Of a DNA stretch of 5,130 bases, positions 1-5,130 are shown one piece after another. Position 1 is the first letter of the stretch. Every line of letters begins with the position of its first letter. The notes beneath the pieces were generated by a model that saw only the letters and a program-made list of their open reading frames with translations, made no database searches and was not told where the DNA came from. Location: assembly GCA_023387715.1 (NCBI GenBank), contig JAEWHQ010000100.1, positions 1-5,130 of the forward strand, in the 5' to 3' direction. Source of the DNA: Pseudomonadota bacterium (lineage in GTDB: Bacteria; Pseudomonadota; Alphaproteobacteria; Rhizobiales; Rhizobiaceae). The position numbers were made by a program, and so were the translations under genes.

Positions 1-1458
1 TTTCCAGCCAGCCATTTTACGTGAGCGTTCCGCCTCATCCATTTGAGGTGCAAAGCGACGCTCCAATGCCCATGATGTAGCAAATTCTTGTGCTTCCGGC
101 CAAAGCCCAGCCTTTGAGCCGGCAAGCCATGCGGCACCCAATGCAGTGGTTTCCAGAATTTCAGGACGATCCACCTCAACATTGAGAATGTCGGCCAGAC
201 GCTGCATTGTCCAGTCAGAGGCCACCATCCCACCATCAACACGAAGCACGGTTTGCGAAGCATTGTGCCAGTCTTTTTGCATAGCCTGCAACAAATCTGC
301 CGTTTGATAAGCAACGGATTCCAGTGCTGCACGGCAAAATTCGGCAGGCCCCGTGTTGCGGGTCAGACCATAAATGGCTCCGCGTGCATCTGCATCCCAA
401 TGCGGCGCACCAAGACCGACAAAGGCCGGAACCAGATAAACATCCTGATGCGGATCAGCCTGATCTGCCAGCTTGCCGGACTGATCGGCACTATCAATCA
501 TTTTCAAACCATCGCGCAACCATTGCACAGCCGCACCTGCAATGAAAATCGAGCCTTCGAGCGCATAGGCCACTTTGCCGTTCAGACGATAAGCAACCGT
601 GGTCAATAGGCGGTTTTGTGAGCGCACAATATCTGCGCCGGTATTAATCAGCGCAAAACATCCCGTTCCATAGGTGGATTTTACCATACCCGGTTTAAAG
701 CAAGCCTGCCCCATTAAGGCTGCATGCTGATCGCCAGCCACACCCAGGATCGGAATTTCTGCCCCTAAAATTTCTGCGCTTGTGACCCCAAAATTATCCG
801 CACAATCTTTCACCTCCGGCAACATCGCACGCGGAATATTAAATAAGCGCAGCAGTTCCTCATCCCAGTCTTGTTCAGCAATATTGAAAAGCTGGGTGCG
901 TGAGGCATTGGTGGCATCGGTTGCATGAACCTGTCCGCCCGTGAGCCGCCAGATCAGAAAACAATCAATCGTGCCGAAAAGCAAATCGCCTTTTTCAGCG
1001 CGTGACCGCGCACCCGCAACATGATCTAAAATCCAGCTTATTTTGCTGGCCGAGAAATAAGGATCAAGCAGCAGACCGGTTTTAGCAACCACCATGTCTT
1101 CATGGCCGCTATCGCGCAATTGCGTACAAAATGCAGCGGTGCGTCTGTCCTGCCAGACAATCGCATTATAAAGCGGGCGGCCAGTATGTTTATCCCATAC
1201 CACGACGGTTTCACGCTGATTGGTAATGCCAATGGCTGCAACCTGTCCGGCCTCAATATGCGCATTGCGGATAGCCTGACGGCTTGTTTCCACCACCGTG
1301 CGCCAGATATCCTCCGGATCATGCTCAACCCAACCGGATTGGGGGAAATGCTGCTGGAATTCTTCCTGCCCAACCCCGACCACACGCCGCCTTTGATTGA
1401 ATACAATGCTACGTGTTGATGTGGTGCCCTGATCAATTGCTAATATAAATTGTTGCAT
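1..1458 (-). CDS. glpK: Glycerol kinase, C-terminus cut by window edge
   Basis: Cytosolic FGGY-family kinase that phosphorylates glycerol with ATP to sn-glycerol 3-phosphate. I translated all 486 codons present and found no stop or frameshift. Visible: the N-terminal phosphate-binding DQGTTSTR (residues 9-16), glycerol-contacting R82-E83 in NQRET, Y134, and catalytic D243 in AGDQ. FGGY signature 1 spans residues 134-146 (Y-F-S-A-S-K-I-S-W), the TYGTG nucleotide loop is at 262-266, and signature 2 lies in the GAIYGL region near residue 357. The reading ends at ..RKMAGWK, which matches the E. coli AGWK region, so roughly 10-15 residues are missing. The start ATG at 1458 follows a good GGAGG. 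One oddity is that the loop holding GGTR in E. coli, the fructose-1,6-bisphosphate site, reads LGAE here (residues 231-234). Divergent from the dehydrogenase gene at 1568. Family assignment is very secure. Confidence 0.97.
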   Translation of the reverse strand, partial: MQQFILAIDQGTTSTRSIVFNQRRRVVGVGQEEFQQHFPQSGWVEHDPEDIWRTVVETSRQAIRNAHIEAGQVAAIGITNQRETVVVWDKHTGRPLYNAIVWQDRRTAAFCTQLRDSGHEDMVVAKTGLLLDPYFSASKISWILDHVAGARSRAEKGDLLFGTIDCFLIWRLTGGQVHATDATNASRTQLFNIAEQDWDEELLRLFNIPRAMLPEVKDCADNFGVTSAEILGAEIPILGVAGDQHAALMGQACFKPGMVKSTYGTGCFALINTGADIVRSQNRLLTTVAYRLNGKVAYALEGSIFIAGAAVQWLRDGLKMIDSADQSGKLADQADPHQDVYLVPAFVGLGAPHWDADARGAIYGLTRNTGPAEFCRAALESVAYQTADLLQAMQKDWHNASQTVLRVDGGMVASDWTMQRLADILNVEVDRPEILETTALGAAWLAGSKAGLWPEAQEFATSWALERRFAPQMDEAERSRKMAGWK

Positions 1459-1462
1459 ATGC

Positions 1463-1489
1463 CCTCCGTAAATAAAATCAAACTACGGA
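1463..1489 (-). promoter_or_regulatory. glpK ribosome binding site with overlapping leader hairpin
   Basis: On the minus strand GGAGG (complement of 1463-1467) lies 4 bases before the glpK ATG and fixes that start. A perfect 6-base inverted repeat, TCCGTA/TACGGA (1484-1489 with 1465-1470), has a 13-base loop. Its downstream arm covers the first three bases of the GGAGG. If the mRNA starts upstream of 1489, this weak stem could partly hide the ribosome binding site. The stem is short and may be chance. Confidence 0.5.
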
Positions 1490-1508
1490 TTAACCGCGAT
1501 ATGATCAA
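1480..1508 (-). promoter_or_regulatory. Possible glpK promoter (weak sigma-70 match)
   Basis: On the minus strand TTGATC (complement of 1503-1508) is followed after 17 bases by TAGTTT (complement of 1480-1485). The -35 box matches TTGACA at four positions and the -10 box matches TATAAT at three, so support is poor. If used, the transcript would start near 1473 and would lack the leader hairpin described above. Confidence 0.2.
1500..1505 (+). promoter_or_regulatory. Possible -10 element for the SDR-kinase operon
   Basis: TATGAT matches the sigma-70 -10 consensus at five of six positions, within the divergent gap. No convincing -35 box sits 16-18 bases upstream. A start near 1512 would give a leader of about 56 bases containing the hairpin at 1525-1549. 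Confidence 0.25.
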
Positions 1509-1524
1509 TAAGACTACTCGAATT

Positions 1525-1549
1525 CCTTTAGCCAATAGGCTATTCAAGG
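1525..1549 (+). repeat. Inverted repeat in the leader of the SDR gene
   Basis: TAGCC (1529-1533) and GGCTA (1538-1542) pair perfectly around the 4-base loop AATA. CCTT (1525-1528) and AAGG (1546-1549) extend the stem past a 3-base bulge. It ends 8 bases before the ribosome binding site of the SDR gene. It could be a regulator half-site pair or an mRNA leader hairpin. There is no T-run after it, so it is not a terminator. Confidence 0.4.
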
Positions 1550-1567
1550 TTGAACAGTGAGGCAATT

Positions 1568-2314
1568 ATGAGTGATTCAGAGCGTAAAACTCTTGTATTG
1601 ACCGGCGCCAGCCGTGGTATCGGCCATGCCACCGTCAAAAGATTTTCCAAAGCCGGATGGCGGGTTATCACCTGCTCCCGTCAGGATTTTTCTGAAAATT
1701 GTCCATGGCCGGCTGGCCCTGAAGACCATATAAAGATTGATCTGGCCGATGCAGAAGATATCGGTCGCGGTATTGCTGAAATCCGCCGCCGTCTTGAGGC
1801 GCAGGGAAGCAAGCTGCACGCGCTTGTCAACAATGCCGGTATTTCGCCGAAGGCTGAAGGCGGCCGCCGCCTCAACTCCTTAGAAACACCGATGCAGGTC
1901 TGGCGCGATGTGTTTCAGGTTAATTTCATGGCTCCTATCATGCTGGGGCGCGGGCTTTTCAAAGAATTGGAAGCAGCACAGGGCTCCATCGTCAATGTGA
2001 CCTCCATTGCCGGTAGTCGCGTGCATCCTTTTGCCGGAACCGCCTATTCCACCTCCAAGGCAGCGCTTGCATCGCTGACCCGTGAGATGGCGTCAGATTT
2101 TGGCCCGCACGGCATCCGCGTTAATGCGATTGCACCGGGTGAGATTGAAACATCCATTCTTTCTCCCGGCACTGAAAAACTGGTTGAACAATTGCCGCTG
2201 CGCCGTCTCGGCCAGACCTCGGAAGTGGCTGAAACCATCTATTATCTTTGCACCGATGCCTCATCCTATGTCACCGGCTCGGAAATCCACATCAATGGCG
2301 GGCAACACGTCTAA
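1568..2314 (+). CDS. Short-chain dehydrogenase/reductase (classical SDR), substrate unknown
   Basis: A 248-residue NAD(P)-dependent oxidoreductase with a single Rossmann domain, the usual length for classical SDRs. Visible: the cofactor loop TGASRGIG (residues 12-19), NNAG (88-91), and the catalytic tetrad N119, S146 (in NVTSIAG), Y160 and K164 (YSTSK). The C-terminal strand ends INGGQHV. R16 in the glycine loop and R38 at the end of strand 2 suggest a preference for NADP(H); this is inference. The ATG at 1568 is chosen because TGAGG (1558-1562) sits 5 bases upstream. An in-frame TTG at 1550 would add six residues but has AAGG directly abutting it, with no spacing. The gene lies 25 bases before a PfkB sugar kinase on the same strand, so the two are probably cotranscribed. 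That suggests oxidation or reduction of a sugar or polyol, but the family is too broad to name the substrate. Confidence 0.93.
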   Translation: MSDSERKTLVLTGASRGIGHATVKRFSKAGWRVITCSRQDFSENCPWPAGPEDHIKIDLADAEDIGRGIAEIRRRLEAQGSKLHALVNNAGISPKAEGGRRLNSLETPMQVWRDVFQVNFMAPIMLGRGLFKELEAAQGSIVNVTSIAGSRVHPFAGTAYSTSKAALASLTREMASDFGPHGIRVNAIAPGEIETSILSPGTEKLVEQLPLRRLGQTSEVAETIYYLCTDASSYVTGSEIHINGGQHV

Positions 2315-2327
2315 AAACTGATAAAAC

Positions 2328-2334
2328 GGGGAGG
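2328..2334 (+). promoter_or_regulatory. Ribosome binding site of the PfkB kinase
   Basis: The purine run GGGGAGG ends 5 bases before the ATG at 2340 and supports that start. The short gap after the SDR stop (2314) has no terminator or recognisable promoter, which fits cotranscription. Confidence 0.75.
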
Positions 2335-2339
2335 ATAGA

Positions 2340-3269
2340 ATGATCCTGTGCTGCGGCGAAGCTTTGATTGATATGATAGCGGAGATCAATGCGGTAGGCG
2401 AACCCGTTTTCAAGCCCCATGCAGGCGGCGCAATTTTCAACAGCGCCGTCGCCATTGGCCGCCTAGGCGTGCCTTCCGGTTTGCTCACCGGCCTGTCATC
2501 CGATTTCTTCGGAGAAGTGTTGCGCGGCACTATGGCCGCCTCCCATGTCAGTGACAAATACACGATACAATCCGACCGCCCGACAACGCTTGCCTTTGTG
2601 CGCCTTGTCAATGGTCAGGCATCCTATGCTTTTTACGATGAAAACACCGCCACACGCTTGCTGCATATCGACGATGTGCCAGCGCTGGATGATGAAGTAT
2701 CAGCTCTGCTTTTTGGCGGCATCAGCCTGATTTCCGAGCCATGTGCCAGCACCTTGGAAGCACTGATGATGCGGGAAAAATCCAAACGCGTCATTATGCT
2801 TGATCCCAATATCCGTGCCAATTTCATTCAGGATCGCGACAGCTATCTGGCGCGTCTCAACCGCATGATTAAACACGCCGATATCATCAAATTATCAGAT
2901 GAGGATTTAGGCTGGTTTGCCAATCAAAATGACGAAGACGACCAAGATGCCAAGATTGATGAATGGCTTGCTCAAGGCGTTAAGCTGATTGTCATTACCC
3001 GCGGTGCCAATGGAGCTGACGCTTATACCTCGCATGGCAAATTATCGGTCGCTGCGCAAAAAGTGGATGTGGTTGATACGGTTGGTGCAGGCGACACCGT
3101 CAATGCCGGTATTCTGGCAAGTCTCCACAACCAGCAGCTTTTAAACAAAAAAGCCGTTGCCGAACTGTCTGATATGGCAATTTTGCAAGCCCTGCGCCTT
3201 GGTATTGATGCGGCATCCGTTACGATTTCCCGTGCCGGAGCCAATCCGCCATGGGCGCATGAGCTTTAA
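2340..3269 (+). CDS. PfkB-family carbohydrate kinase, fructokinase-like
   Basis: A 309-residue cytosolic sugar kinase of the ribokinase/PfkB fold, the normal length for the family. Visible: N-terminal GEALID (6-11) with D11 as a likely sugar ligand, GGAIFN (29-34), and LDPNIR (154-159). KLSDEDL (184-190) sits where many relatives have an NxxE motif. ITRGANG (219-225) follows. PfkB signature 2, DTVGAGD (246-252), contains the catalytic base D252. Residue 254 is Val where Phe is more usual in this signature. The sequence resembles rhizobial proteins annotated as fructokinase, which would make fructose 6-phosphate from fructose and ATP. Related kinases act on 2-keto-3-deoxygluconate or ribose, so no gene symbol is given. 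An acidic stretch (NDEDDQD, about residues 197-203) lies after the KLSDEDL motif. The gene is second in the SDR-kinase unit and converges with pncB. Confidence 0.92.
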   Translation: MILCCGEALIDMIAEINAVGEPVFKPHAGGAIFNSAVAIGRLGVPSGLLTGLSSDFFGEVLRGTMAASHVSDKYTIQSDRPTTLAFVRLVNGQASYAFYDENTATRLLHIDDVPALDDEVSALLFGGISLISEPCASTLEALMMREKSKRVIMLDPNIRANFIQDRDSYLARLNRMIKHADIIKLSDEDLGWFANQNDEDDQDAKIDEWLAQGVKLIVITRGANGADAYTSHGKLSVAAQKVDVVDTVGAGDTVNAGILASLHNQQLLNKKAVAELSDMAILQALRLGIDAASVTISRAGANPPWAHEL

Positions 3270-3311
3270 TTATCAACTGTTCTAAGGGTGCGGGATAATT
3301 AAACCCGCACC
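3265..3311. repeat. Overlapping inverted repeats between convergent kinase and pncB genes
   Basis: Two perfect inverted repeats overlap here. The first is AT-rich, TTTAATTATC (3265-3274) with GATAATTAAA (3294-3303), 10 pairs and a 19-base spacer; each arm contains the stop codon of one of the two convergent genes. The second is GC-rich, GGTGCGGG (3287-3294) with CCCGCACC (3304-3311), 8 pairs and a 9-base loop. The loop of the second is the right arm of the first, so they cannot both form comfortably. Neither is followed by a T-run on either strand. They may aid transcript ending or 3'-end stability for both genes, but this is not a canonical terminator. Confidence 0.6.
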
Positions 3312-4603
3312 AGATGGTCGCTGCGCTCTTCATTACCAAAGAATTTGATGTAACGCTCCACCTCTGCCGGATCACCGGTGGCCTTCTGGATATTATCGGA
3401 AAGCTTAACCGCCGGACGGCCATTGGCATCAATCACTTTGCAAACCAGTGAAATGGCTTTCAAACCGTCAATACTGTTGGGCGCGCAACCGGCAAAATCA
3501 TTGGTCAGATTTGTGCCCCAACCAAAGCTCATCCGCACCCGATCTTTAAAGTGGTGATAAGTTTCTTCAATTGTATCCACATCCAGCGCATCGGAGAAAA
3601 TCAGAATTTTCTCACGCGGGTCTTTGCCGTGATCTTTCCACCATTGAATGATGCGCTCGCCACCTTCAATCGGCGGGGCACTGTCAGGACGGAAACCTGT
3701 CCAGTCTGCCACCCAATCCGGCGCATCACGCAAGAAAGCCGCTGTCCCATAAGCATCCGGCAGCACAATCAAAAGATTGCCGCCATAATAGCGGTTCCAG
3801 TCCTGCAATACGCGGTAAGGGGCTGTGCGTAATTCTTCATCGGTATTGGCCAGCGCTGCCAGCACCATCGGCAATTCATGCGCATTGGTGCCAAGCGCTT
3901 CCAGATCGGTGTCCATCGCCAGCAGCACGTTGCTTGTGCCGGTGAAAGCGTCACCAATACCTTCTTTCAAGGCTTCCACGCACCAGCGCTGCCACAAGAA
4001 AGAATGTCGGCGGCGGGTGCCGAAATCAGACACTTTCAGATCAGGCAATTCACGTAAGCGCTCAACCTTGCTCCACATTTTAGCTTTCGCACGCGCATAA
4101 AGCACATCGAGCGCAAAAGGCCCCAAATTCTTCATTGCCGAGCGCGAACGCATCTCATTGATGATAGCAAGGGCTGGAATTTCCCACATTGTCGTGTGTG
4201 ACCAAGGCCCGTGGAAATTTAACTCATACTGACCATCGCGGCGGATCAGTTCATATTCCGGCAATTGAAAATCCTGCAACCAATGCAAAAATTCCGGCTG
4301 GAAAATCTGCTTGCGGCCATAAAATGTATTACCGGCCAACCAGATCATTTCCTTTTTTGAAATACGCAAAGTGCGGGCATGATCAAGCTGGGCGCGTAAT
4401 TCGCCTTCATCAATCTCGTCAGCCAGACGCACGGTTTTCGTTCGGTTGATCAGTGAAAATGTTGCATCAACTTTCGGATAGAGCCCCCAGATCATTTGCA
4501 GCATCAGCAGTTTATAAAAATCCGTATCCAGCAGGCTGCGGACAATCGGATCCAGCTTCCACGCATGGTTATAGACGCGCCGCGCAATATCAGTTCTGGC
4601 CAT
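3299..4603 (-). CDS. pncB: Nicotinate phosphoribosyltransferase
   Basis: Preiss-Handler salvage enzyme: nicotinate plus PRPP gives nicotinate mononucleotide and pyrophosphate, coupled to ATP hydrolysis through a phosphohistidine. From the chosen start it has 434 residues, the length I recall for Brucella and rhizobial PncB. Visible: DTDFYK (26-31), FGTRRRHSF in the middle, TGTSN (221-225), and GTNAHEL with H242 as the expected autophosphorylated histidine. FGWGTN (360-365) lies in the C-terminal phosphate-binding part, and the protein ends [13 protein letters not shown]. The ATG at 4603 is preferred because GGGAG (4609-4613) lies 5 bases upstream; an in-frame ATG at 4615 would add MGAV but has a poorer ribosome binding site. 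It is read in the same direction as cgs but separated from it by a strong terminator, so it needs its own promoter. Nearly every position reads like its family; identification is secure. Confidence 0.97.
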   Translation of the reverse strand: MARTDIARRVYNHAWKLDPIVRSLLDTDFYKLLMLQMIWGLYPKVDATFSLINRTKTVRLADEIDEGELRAQLDHARTLRISKKEMIWLAGNTFYGRKQIFQPEFLHWLQDFQLPEYELIRRDGQYELNFHGPWSHTTMWEIPALAIINEMRSRSAMKNLGPFALDVLYARAKAKMWSKVERLRELPDLKVSDFGTRRRHSFLWQRWCVEALKEGIGDAFTGTSNVLLAMDTDLEALGTNAHELPMVLAALANTDEELRTAPYRVLQDWNRYYGGNLLIVLPDAYGTAAFLRDAPDWVADWTGFRPDSAPPIEGGERIIQWWKDHGKDPREKILIFSDALDVDTIEETYHHFKDRVRMSFGWGTNLTNDFAGCAPNSIDGLKAISLVCKVIDANGRPAVKLSDNIQKATGDPAEVERYIKFFGNEERSDHLVRV

Positions 4604-4608
4604 AACGG

Positions 4609-4613
4609 CTCCC
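4609..4613 (-). promoter_or_regulatory. pncB ribosome binding site
   Basis: GGGAG on the minus strand, 5 bases before the ATG at 4603. It decides between that start and the ATG at 4615, part of whose codon lies inside this site. Confidence 0.65.
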
Positions 4614-4629
4614 ATTCCACTTATCAGGT

Positions 4630-4654
4630 TTGGCTAAGCATTACGCTTAACCAA
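4630..4654 (-). promoter_or_regulatory. Palindrome upstream of pncB, candidate operator or leader hairpin
   Basis: TTGGTTAAGC and GCTTAGCCAA (minus strand) pair at 9 of 10 positions around the 5-base spacer GTAAT. The one mismatch is a G-U wobble in RNA. It lies 26 bases upstream of the pncB ATG at 4603, between the cgs terminator and the gene, where a repressor of NAD genes would be expected to bind. No good -35/-10 pair is obvious in the same stretch. Alternatively it forms a hairpin in the pncB leader. It is not a terminator, having no T-run. Confidence 0.5.
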
Positions 4655-4670
4655 TAAACGAAAACCTGCA

Positions 4671-4701
4671 ATAAAAAAGGCGGGGTATCACCCGCCTTTT
4701 T
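4671..4701 (-). terminator. Rho-independent terminator of cgs
   Basis: GGCGGG (4679-4684) and CCCGCC (4691-4696) pair around a 6-base loop. The stem is extended by A/T pairs (4674-4678 with 4697-4701). Reading the minus strand, the stem runs straight into TTTTTT. It begins 17 bases after the cgs stop codon, so it ends that transcript and isolates pncB from it. The plus strand also carries a T-run, so it could work in both directions, but no plus-strand gene reads into it nearby. Confidence 0.92.
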
Positions 4702-4717
4702 GATCATTTCAGTTTAA

Positions 4718-5130
4718 CTAGACAAGCTCAAGCAAAATTTCATGTGCGCCATCTTCGGCAATCGTAATGCTTGCTGCCGTTTTCGGCAGTTTTTTACCAT
4801 CCACTGTCACTGTCTGTGCCTTGGCACCGCGCTTGACCACCACATGATAATGGGCTTTGCCAAAATGCAGATCGGCTTCAAAACCATCCCATTCCGGCGG
4901 CAGGCACGGCTCAATAAAGAGCTGATCGCCACGGCGTTTGATGCCCAGAATACCTTCCGTTGCAACACGGAAGAACCAACCGGCAGACCCTGTATACCAC
5001 GTCCAGCCGCCCTGGCCGCGGCGCGGTTCCACCGAATAAATATCGGCAGCAATCACATAAGGCTCGACCCGATAGATCTCAGGCTTTGCCCCGTGATTAA
5101 CCGGATTGATCATCGAGAACAGCTCATACG
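4718..5130 (-). CDS. cgs: Cyclic beta-1,2-glucan synthase, C-terminal end only
   Basis: The last 136 codons of a much larger gene (the family is about 2,800 residues) that enters from the right edge. The start is outside the window, so the internal ATG at 5113 should not be taken as a start. The visible part begins YELFSMINPVNHG and contains YRVEPYVIAADIY, then GGWTWYTGSAGWFFR. Next come EGILGIK and the PCLPPEWDGF segment, all typical of the C-terminal glycoside hydrolase family 94 (phosphorylase-like) domain. That domain controls glucan chain length before cyclisation in Cgs/NdvB/ChvB. The full protein is an inner-membrane enzyme building periplasmic cyclic glucans from UDP-glucose. Its catalytic acid lies upstream of this fragment and cannot be checked. 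The TAG stop at 4718-4720 is followed by a strong terminator. Other GH94 proteins share parts of this region, but the order-level context favours Cgs. Confidence 0.88.
   Translation of the reverse strand, partial: YELFSMINPVNHGAKPEIYRVEPYVIAADIYSVEPRRGQGGWTWYTGSAGWFFRVATEGILGIKRRGDQLFIEPCLPPEWDGFEADLHFGKAHYHVVVKRGAKAQTVTVDGKKLPKTAASITIAEDGAHEILLELV

Noticed and set aside
253..609. Open plus-strand frame of 118 codons inside the glpK region
   Set aside because: It lies antisense to intact, highly conserved glpK codons, has no ribosome binding site or family resemblance, and reads like a shadow frame.
1102..1419. Plus-strand open frame of 105 codons
   Set aside because: Antisense to the N-terminal half of glpK, including its conserved motifs; no independent coding evidence.
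1038..1436. Minus-strand open frame of 132 codons
   Set aside because: It overlaps glpK in another frame on the same strand. The glpK frame carries all the FGGY motifs through this stretch, so this is a shadow.
1550..1567. TTG at 1550 as the start of the SDR gene
   Set aside because: The AAGG before it abuts the codon with no spacing, while the ATG at 1568 has TGAGG at 5 bases and gives the usual N-terminus for the family.
2261..2611. Minus-strand open frame of 116 codons across the SDR-kinase junction
   Set aside because: It runs antisense to two well-supported genes and their ribosome binding site; no recognisable product.
3551..4449. Several plus-strand open frames of 86-93 codons
   Set aside because: All are antisense to pncB, whose frame is conserved from end to end.
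4718..5113. A complete small protein of 131 residues starting at 5113
   Set aside because: The frame continues upstream to the window edge (YELFS before the Met), and the sequence is the C-terminal end of a cyclic glucan synthase, so the Met is internal.
1..5130. CRISPR array, tRNA, insertion sequence, phage or toxin-antitoxin content
   Set aside because: No regularly spaced repeats, no tRNA-like cloverleaf, no transposase or integrase motifs, and almost all of the window is accounted for by conserved metabolic genes.

Overview
The window looks like ordinary chromosomal DNA from an alphaproteobacterium of the order Hyphomicrobiales, probably on the Brucella/Ochrobactrum/Pseudochrobactrum side. 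This rests on three things seen in the translations: a nicotinate phosphoribosyltransferase of the 434-residue rhizobial/Brucella type, the C-terminal end of a cyclic beta-1,2-glucan synthase (an enzyme typical of this order), and a fructokinase-like PfkB kinase starting MILCCGEALID as in rhizobial proteins. Base composition looks close to half G+C by eye, which is lower than most Brucella relatives; the genus is therefore a guess.

Layout from left to right. Positions 1-1458 (minus) hold glycerol kinase glpK, intact in frame but missing its last residues at the window edge. A divergent gap of about 110 bases (1459-1567) carries the ribosome binding sites of both flanking genes and two small inverted repeats. 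Positions 1568-3269 (plus) form a two-gene unit: a classical short-chain dehydrogenase/reductase followed 25 bases later by a PfkB-family sugar kinase. The kinase converges with pncB (3299-4603, minus), and the 29-base gap between them is covered by overlapping inverted repeats. Upstream of pncB are a 25-base palindrome and then a strong intrinsic terminator (4671-4701), which closes the last gene, cgs/ndvB (4718-5130, minus, C-terminal part only).

How the genes relate. glpK feeds glycerol into glycerol 3-phosphate. The SDR-kinase pair would fit a small oxidise-then-phosphorylate route for a sugar or polyol, but the substrate cannot be read from the sequence. pncB salvages nicotinate for NAD by the Preiss-Handler route. 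cgs makes periplasmic cyclic glucans. I see no functional link between all of them, and no mobile element, tRNA, CRISPR array or defence-like system. No strong case for an undescribed system can be made; the best leads are the unassigned SDR-kinase pair and the candidate operator or leader hairpin in front of pncB.
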